Below are positions 51,727 to 64,000 of a stretch of 64,000 bases of DNA, in pieces. The stretch comes from Solirubrobacter ginsenosidimutans (GTDB taxonomy: Bacteria > Actinomycetota > Thermoleophilia > Solirubrobacterales > Solirubrobacteraceae). The stretch lies in contig NZ_JAPDOD010000039.1 in the NCBI RefSeq assembly GCF_027587205.1, positions 18,939 to 82,938 on the forward strand, read 5' to 3'. The notes under the pieces are model-generated. The model saw nothing but the letters and a program-made list of their open reading frames with translations. It was not told the DNA's origin and searched no databases. The position numbers and the translations under genes are program-made. Within the stretch, counting starts at the first letter, position 1; every line of letters begins with the position of its first letter.

Positions 51727-52198
51727 TCGTGATGTTCCCTCTAGGAATGACCGAGCGGTGACGGTGCCGGAGCGCGCCGGCGGGACAGGCCGGAAGCGGT
51801 GACGGGCCGCTTCCGGGTGAGGCTCGGTTTTGGGTGTTCGGACTGCAGGGAGATTAGGGGGGTGCGGCTACCCGCACCATCCCCTTTCCGTGGTAACCGA
51901 AATCTGGTGCGGCGGACGGTCGTCGTCACCCGGCTCGACGAAGGTTGCATTTCGCTGCCTTCCCGAACCTTGACCCCATCGCTATCCTGGGGGCCACTCG
52001 GCCGATAGTCGTAGCCGTCCACAGCGCCCTTCCCGCCACATACGGGAGCCGGGCCGGACGGGGTCCGTGAGAGCTGAGCGCCCCTCGCCGGGGGGTTCGC
52101 CTACCCCTGTGCTATCTTGGCTGGTCGCGCCCGTATGCCCTTGGCACCCCCGCGCAACCTCCGCCCGCTCCACCCGACCTCCCCGAGGAGTCGCCGTC
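51727..52198 (+). promoter_or_regulatory. rpoB leader region with possible promoters
   Basis: This 472-base stretch holds no credible gene. It contains GCTATCCT (TATCCT at 51983-51988) and TGTGCTATCTT (TATCTT at 52113-52118), candidate -10 elements, the second possibly extended. A TTGACC at 51970 is too close to 51983 to be its -35. An inverted pair near 51866-51881 (GGGTGCGG and CCGCACC) is also seen. Independent expression of rpoBC after the double hairpin is likely. Confidence 0.4.
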
Positions 52199-59857
<7,659 letters not shown>

Positions 59858-59881
59858 CCAACGCGGCAGCTGAAGGTTGAT

Positions 59882-59909
59882 GAAGGGCCCCGCTCCGGCG
59901 GGGCCCTTC
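59882..59909 (+). terminator. intrinsic terminator after rpoC
   Basis: A 12-bp GC-rich hairpin (GAAGGGCCCCGC pairing with GCGGGGCCCTTC, 59882-59909), 25 bases after the rpoC stop, followed by GTCGTT. Clear factor-independent terminator shape apart from a short T-run. Confidence 0.8.
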
Positions 59910-59987
59910 GTCGTTAAAGGGGTGTGGATGCAAATCAACACGAAGCTTTCACCTCGCACCAATGATTCGTTCATATTTGGCGGCAGT

Positions 59988-60015
59988 GCGGGCTGTCATC
60001 TGGGTGACAGCCCGC
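59988..60015 (+). promoter_or_regulatory. 11-bp inverted repeat upstream of the carboxypeptidase gene
   Basis: Arms 59988-59998 and 60005-60015 (GCGGGCTGTCA and its complement, loop TCTGGG) lie 28 bases before the start codon. Without a T-run it is more likely an operator or leader hairpin than a terminator. Confidence 0.4.
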
Positions 60016-60043
60016 GGAACGCACACGTATGGAGGGTCGCCCC

Positions 60044-63000
60044 ATGGTTGGGAGAGGGTCGTTCACGACTGAGGCCGGACGCCTTGCGAGGGCCTTGCTG
60101 CTCGCGTCGGCGCTCCTGCTCGGTGCACCGGGCGCCGCCGCGTTCGCGCAGGACGACGAAGAGCTGCGGCTCGTCAAGGTCACGGCGCAGAACGCCGCGT
60201 CGATCCAGCAGCTCGAGTCACGCTTCGACGTCGGCTACATCGGCGAGCCCACGGAGGCCGCCGTCTACCTGACCCCCTCCGACGAGGCGCTGCTGCGGGC
60301 CGAGGGCTACCAGGTCGGCGCGGTCGTCGAGGACAACAGCACCTGGGAGGCGCGCAAGGCCGAGATCGCCGCCGCCGACCAGGCCGAGGCGCTGGCCCAG
60401 AAGCTCGCCGAGGAGGGCAAGGCGGGCAAGGGCGCCAAGAACGCCGTCGACGTGCCGGGCGAGACCGTGATCATGCGCGCCTACACGTTCACCAACTACG
60501 CCGGGCGCTTCCTCTACGTCGAGGCCCACAACAAGGCCCAGACGACGACCACCGGCCCGACCCTCCAGATGTCCTACGCCGGCGCGGACGGCGTGTACCG
60601 GCCTGCGGTCGGCTTCAGCCAGAGCGGCATCACGCCCGACGGCAACGACTCGACCACACAGGGCAACAAGCTCAACGACGCCGGCCAGTACATGTACCAC
60701 CGCGTCCTGGTCGCGCTGCGCGGCGCTGACGCGAACCTGGCCGCGGGCGACATCACGGTCCGCGTGGCGGCGAGCACCGGCTCGACCGACACGGCCAAGG
60801 TGACGGAGTGGGCGGCCAAGGCGCTGCCCGCGCGCGTCGCCGCGTTCCAGAAGGACTTCATCACCAAGTACATGAACCCGTCGGAGGCCTACGAGCGCCT
60901 CGACGGCCTGGCCGCCGAGTTCCCGGGCATCGCCGAGATCGTCCACCTGCCGGAGAAGACCAACGGCTACCAGCGGCAGGCGATGGCGATGATGGCGGGG
61001 ACGACCGCGCTCGGCTCCAACCCGAACGCCACCAACGCGCCGCTCGCGGTGCAGCTCTTCAGCAAGGCGATGGGCCACCTCGGCGGCAACCTGATCAGCG
61101 CCGAGTTCAAGAACCCGGGCGCGAACGACGCGCCGCTCAGCGTCGCCGTCACCGGCAACGACATCGTCGTCAACCTGGCGACCGGCCCGACCGGCGCGCT
61201 CACCAGCACCGCGGCCCAGGTGGTCGCCGCGATCACCGCCAGCCCGGCCGCGAGCGCGCTGGTGAACGCGTACACGTACGGCGGCAACGCGGGTGCCGGC
61301 ATCGTCCCGGCCCACGCCAAGGCGCAGCTCTCGGACTTCCTCAACGGCCCGGCGGCCATCAAGGGCCCGTTCGACCAGCGGGTGCTGCGGATCGGCAAGC
61401 AGCGCGACGGCACCAAGACGGGCGTGTTCATCTACTGCAACCAGCACGCGCGTGAGTGGGTCACGACGATCACCTGCGTCGAGACCGCCGAGCGGCTGCT
61501 GCGCAACTACGCGACCGACCCGACGACCAAGGAGTACGTCGACAACCTCGACATCTTCATCCTGCCGTCGGTGAACCCGGACGGCGGGCACTACTCGTTC
61601 TTCGACGCCGCCGCCCAGCGCCGCAACCTGAAGAACCACTGCCCGATCACCGCCACCACCGGCGGCATCGGCAACCGCGGCTCCTGGGGCGTCGACCTCA
61701 ACCGCAACAACAACATCGGCACGCTCTTCGACGGCTACTCGGGCGCGAGCTCGTCGTGCACCAGCGACACGTTCGCGGGTCCCAGCGAGACCTCGGAACC
61801 CGAGATCCGCAACGAGCACTGGGTCGTGGACACGTTCCCGAAGATCAAGTTCGCGATCAACATCCACACCCACGGCGGCTACTTCATGTGGGCGCCGGGC
61901 GCCTACATCTCGGCCGGACGCGTGACGCTCCCGTCGCCGAACATCGGCATCGAGAAGTACTTCTTCGACGTCGCCGACGAGATCCTGTCGCACATCCGGT
62001 CCTCCCGCGGCACGGCGATCCTGCCCCAGCGCACGGGCCCGATCGCCGACGTCCTGTACTCGGCCGCCGGCAACTCCGCGGACGACCAGTACTACCGCAA
62101 GGGCATCATCGCCTACTCGTTCGAGGCCGGCGCCCAGAAGCTCGCGGTCAACGCGACGACCGGCGCCATCTCTCGCACCGACGTCGGCTTCCAGCCCTGC
62201 TTCGCCGGGCTCGGGACCGGCGGCGGTACCGGCACCTGCAACACGGTCCAGATCAACGAGGGCCACGACTCGGCGATGGAGTTCGCCGACGGCAACTACG
62301 GCCTGCTCCAGGGTGCGCTCGAGTACTCCAAGGACGTCACCCCGCCGTCGACCACGATCGAGTACTCGGCCGCGCAGACCGGCAGCGAGCCGATCAACTT
62401 CCGGTTCAACTGGGTCAAGGAGCCGTCGGTCATCTACTACACCAAGGACGGCTCGACCCCGACCGTGATCGACTGCGACAACCCGGGGACGTCGTCGACG
62501 CGCTGCTACAGCAACCAGGGTCCGCGCCGCCCGGGCGAGGTCCTGACCATCAGCGCCCTCGGCGTCCATGACGTCAAGTGGATGTCGGTGGACATCAAGG
62601 GCAACCAGGAGGCGGTCAAGACGCAGCGCTTCCTGATCGCGGCCGACCAGGAGAACGGGACCGCCAACGGCACCGTCCCGGCCACCCTGGCCCTGTCGCT
62701 GGGCACGCCGCCGGCGTTCGGAGCGTTCACGCCGGGCATCGCGAAGGACTACACGGCGGCCACCACGGCCAACGTGATCACGACGGCCGGCGACGCGACC
62801 CTCTCGGTCGCCGATCCGAGCACGACCAACACCGGCAAGCTGGTCAACGGCACGTTCACCCTGGCCCAGCCGATCCAGGCCGCGGCGTCCAGCCTGGGCG
62901 GCACCGGCTCGGCGCTGAAGCCGGTCGGCGGTTCCGCCAGCCCGACCTCGTTGCTGACCTACACCGGCCCGAAGAGCAACGACGCGGTCACGCTGAGCTT

Positions 63001-63088
63001 CAAGCAGACCATCGGCGCCAACGAGGCACTGCGCACCGGGTCCTACAGCAAGGCCCTCACGTTCACGCTCTCGACCACGACCCCCTAA
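60044..63088 (+). CDS. large secreted M14 zinc carboxypeptidase
   Basis: ATG 60044 lies 8 bases after GGAGGG and is preferred over ATG 60029, which overlaps that site; product about 1014 residues with a signal peptide ending near AFAQ. The M14 domain has zinc ligands in QHAREW (H468, E471) and NIHTHGG (H608), GVDLNRNNN, and catalytic E694 in AYSFEAG. Residues about 320-445 interrupt the peptidase with a beta-rich insert (VAVTGNDIVVNLATG, TAAQVVAAITASPAASALV) like repeats of surface adhesins. The last 140 residues are the shared C-terminal domain ending YSKALTFTLSTTTP. It should trim peptides outside the cell. Confidence 0.92.
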   Translation: MVGRGSFTTEAGRLARALLLASALLLGAPGAAAFAQDDEELRLVKVTAQNAASIQQLESRFDVGYIGEPTEAAVYLTPSDEALLRAEGYQVGAVVEDNSTWEARKAEIAAADQAEALAQKLAEEGKAGKGAKNAVDVPGETVIMRAYTFTNYAGRFLYVEAHNKAQTTTTGPTLQMSYAGADGVYRPAVGFSQSGITPDGNDSTTQGNKLNDAGQYMYHRVLVALRGADANLAAGDITVRVAASTGSTDTAKVTEWAAKALPARVAAFQKDFITKYMNPSEAYERLDGLAAEFPGIAEIVHLPEKTNGYQRQAMAMMAGTTALGSNPNATNAPLAVQLFSKAMGHLGGNLISAEFKNPGANDAPLSVAVTGNDIVVNLATGPTGALTSTAAQVVAAITASPAASALVNAYTYGGNAGAGIVPAHAKAQLSDFLNGPAAIKGPFDQRVLRIGKQRDGTKTGVFIYCNQHAREWVTTITCVETAERLLRNYATDPTTKEYVDNLDIFILPSVNPDGGHYSFFDAAAQRRNLKNHCPITATTGGIGNRGSWGVDLNRNNNIGTLFDGYSGASSSCTSDTFAGPSETSEPEIRNEHWVVDTFPKIKFAINIHTHGGYFMWAPGAYISAGRVTLPSPNIGIEKYFFDVADEILSHIRSSRGTAILPQRTGPIADVLYSAAGNSADDQYYRKGIIAYSFEAGAQKLAVNATTGAISRTDVGFQPCFAGLGTGGGTGTCNTVQINEGHDSAMEFADGNYGLLQGALEYSKDVTPPSTTIEYSAAQTGSEPINFRFNWVKEPSVIYYTKDGSTPTVIDCDNPGTSSTRCYSNQGPRRPGEVLTISALGVHDVKWMSVDIKGNQEAVKTQRFLIAADQENGTANGTVPATLALSLGTPPAFGAFTPGIAKDYTAATTANVITTAGDATLSVADPSTTNTGKLVNGTFTLAQPIQAAASSLGGTGSALKPVGGSASPTSLLTYTGPKSNDAVTLSFKQTIGANEALRTGSYSKALTFTLSTTTP

Positions 63089-63095
63089 CCACACC

Positions 63096-63136
63096 TAAAG
63101 CCCACCTAAGGGGTCTGACCCCTTAGGTGGCGTTTA
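63096..63136. repeat. palindromic repeat after the carboxypeptidase gene
   Basis: Arms 63096-63113 and 63119-63136, loop TCTGA; same sequence as the repeat at 30125-30165, including the two non-pairing positions. Starts 8 bases after the stop codon. Confidence 0.9.
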
Positions 63137-63142
63137 GGTCTC

Positions 63143-63170
63143 GAAGGGCCGGCCAGAGCGCCGGCCCTTC
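63143..63170 (+). terminator. intrinsic terminator hairpin between two palindromic repeats
   Basis: Arms GAAGGGCCGGC (63143-63153) and GCCGGCCCTTC (63160-63170), loop CAGAGC, followed by GTCGTTTCG. Similar in shape to the rpoC terminator. Confidence 0.75.
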
Positions 63171-63183
63171 GTCGTTTCGCGCC

Positions 63184-63224
63184 TAAAGAGCACTTAAGGG
63201 GCCAGACCCCTTAGGTGGGGTTAA
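63184..63224. repeat. degenerate palindromic repeat with the SnoaL-like gene's stop
   Basis: TAAAGAGCACTTAAGGGG, loop CCAGA, CCCCTTAGGTGGGGTTAA: the inner 9 bp pair with one mismatch, the outer part only weakly. Its right end carries the TAA stop (63223-63221) of the minus-strand SnoaL-like gene. Confidence 0.8.
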
Positions 63225-63547
63225 GGTTGTGTGACGCGCCAGTGCTCGGCGATCTGGTCGTCGTGGATGCGTTCGATCTGCATCTGGAGGGCGTTGAAGG
63301 GGTGCACGCGGGTGTGGACGCAGACGTGGTCTCCGCCGTCGACGATGCGCAGCAGCTCGAAGCGCAGGTCCGGGGTGTCGCGGCGCATGGCGGCGACGAT
63401 CGGCTTCAGGCCCTCCGGTCCGGGCTGTGGGTCGGGGAGACCCGGACTGTGGTTGACGTAGTCGGGAGCGATGAGCGCGTCGAAGGCGTCGAGGTCGCCG
63501 GTGTTCCAGGCCTCGAGGTAGCGATGCACGAGCGCGGTGTTGGTCAT
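63221..63547 (-). CDS. SnoaL-like (NTF2-fold) protein
   Basis: ATG 63547 gives 108 residues starting MTNTALVHRYLEAWNTGDLD. Motifs DAFDALIAPDYVNHSPG and VCVHTRVH belong to the SnoaL-like polyketide cyclase/ester-cyclase family of the NTF2 fold. Such proteins are small enzymes or ligand binders; the substrate is unknown. It is divergent from an XRE-type regulator, which may control it. Confidence 0.88.
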   Translation of the reverse strand: MTNTALVHRYLEAWNTGDLDAFDALIAPDYVNHSPGLPDPQPGPEGLKPIVAAMRRDTPDLRFELLRIVDGGDHVCVHTRVHPFNALQMQIERIHDDQIAEHWRVTQP

Positions 63548-63600
63548 GGGCGGACACGATGCGCTCGCGCGGGCGCGCCGTGAATGGGAGAGTTTCTCCC

Positions 63601-64000
63601 ATGCAGCAGGAGTTCGGCGCCTATCTGCGCTCGCGGCGCGAGCGGGTGGGTCCGCAGGAGGTTGGGCTCTCCGTGGCGGGCGCCCGGCGCACGCCGGGCC
63701 TGCGCCGCGAGGAACTCGCGCAGCTGGCGGCGGTGAGCGTCGACTACGTCGTCCGGCTCGAGCAGGGCCGGCTGCGCCCGTCGGAGAGCGTGCTCGCGGC
63801 GCTGGCGCGGGCACTGCGGTTGAGCCCCGCGGAGCGCGAGGCGCTGTTCACGCTCGGCCGCCCGCCGCTGGGGTGGGAGGAGGCGCGCGAGCCGCGGGTC
63901 GGCGGCGCGGGCGGTGCGATGGCGGACACCCGGGCCGCGGCGGGTAAGGCGCGCGGCGACGGCGCGGGCGGCAGCGCGCGTCGCGAGGGAGCGGGCGGCT
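63601..64000 (+). CDS. XRE-type (MmyB-like) transcriptional regulator, 3' end outside window
   Basis: The visible 133 residues start MQQEFGAYLRSRRERVGPQEVG. The HTH follows in RRTPGLRREELAQLAAVS and VDYVVRLEQGRLRPSESVL. The RTPGLRREELA motif is typical of a widespread actinobacterial regulator family (often with a C-terminal MmyB-like ligand domain, here cut off after a Gly/Ala/Arg-rich stretch). It lies 53 bases from the divergent SnoaL-like gene and may regulate it. Confidence 0.9.
   Translation, partial: MQQEFGAYLRSRRERVGPQEVGLSVAGARRTPGLRREELAQLAAVSVDYVVRLEQGRLRPSESVLAALARALRLSPAEREALFTLGRPPLGWEEAREPRVGGAGGAMADTRAAAGKARGDGAGGSARREGAGG

Noticed and set aside
52067..52198. Longer rpoB start at 52067
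   Set aside because: The extra 44 codons have no RpoB similarity, while TTG 52199 has GAGGAG at proper spacing and the expected N-terminus.

Overview
The window is very GC-rich (third positions almost always G or C) and uses GTG and TTG starts freely. Many neighbouring genes overlap by 1-4 bases (ATGA, GTGA, TGATG). The ribosomal/RNA polymerase order, a MhuD/IsdG-type enzyme, an actinobacterial-type [NiFe] hydrogenase and several secreted proteins ending in STTTP all point to a high-GC actinobacterium. I favour the Thermoleophilia/Solirubrobacterales, but that placement is inference from gene style, not from a marker search.

Layout. (1) 1-8359, minus strand: one tightly overlapped hydrogenase operon read hypC, hypC-like, hypD, hypE, hypA, small subunit, large subunit, NifU-like protein, DUF5947, a 56-residue small protein, DUF6084 and two unknown proteins, the last cut by the window edge. 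It encodes a group 1h-type hydrogenase, the kind used to oxidise atmospheric H2. (2) 8411-12956, minus: an ECF sigma factor, a membrane anti-sigma-like protein, a 74-bp tandem duplication carrying two mini-ORFs, a secreted paralogue and an FAD-linked oxidase, lying directly upstream of the hydrogenase operon. (3) 13007-21445: NUDIX hydrolase, RsbW-like kinase, alpha/beta hydrolase, TrpB2-like enzyme, a 545-bp non-coding stretch with two copies of a structured repeat, then adhesin-like protein / histidine kinase / sugar-binding lipoprotein, and a divergent ROK regulator. (4) 21492-32415: a secreted GH2 enzyme resembling exo-beta-D-glucosaminidase, a SIS-domain protein, a PfkB kinase, a three-gene sugar ABC transporter and a secreted polysaccharide deacetylase. 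Together they suggest uptake and use of chitosan-derived amino sugars. (5) 32467-39004: YbaK-like deacylase, a cupin-SRPBCC fusion, a MerB-like protein with an in-frame TGA at the expected cysteine (candidate selenoprotein), a glutamate-cysteine ligase-family enzyme, RsbW/STAS regulators and a two-component system. (6) 39089-45354: fatty-acid synthesis genes fabD-fabH-fabG-acpP-fabF, a hairpin, fabI, an acyl reductase-like SDR and a small membrane protein. (7) 45408-48034: small membrane protein, haem-degrading-monooxygenase-like protein, GH15 glucoamylase/glucodextranase. (8) 48129-59857: rpmG-secE-nusG-rplK-rplA-rplJ-rplL-rpoB-rpoC. (9) 60044-64000: a very large secreted M14 carboxypeptidase, a SnoaL-like protein and a partial XRE regulator.

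Threads across the window: a family of palindromic repeats with a GGGG-TCTGA-CCCC-type core sits at 3' ends of genes (five places) and once inside a coding sequence; three unrelated secreted enzymes share one C-terminal domain that ends like Firmicute WxL domains; and a bacterial SECIS-like hairpin follows the in-frame TGA of the MerB-like gene. No rRNA, tRNA, CRISPR array, prophage or intact insertion sequence was seen.
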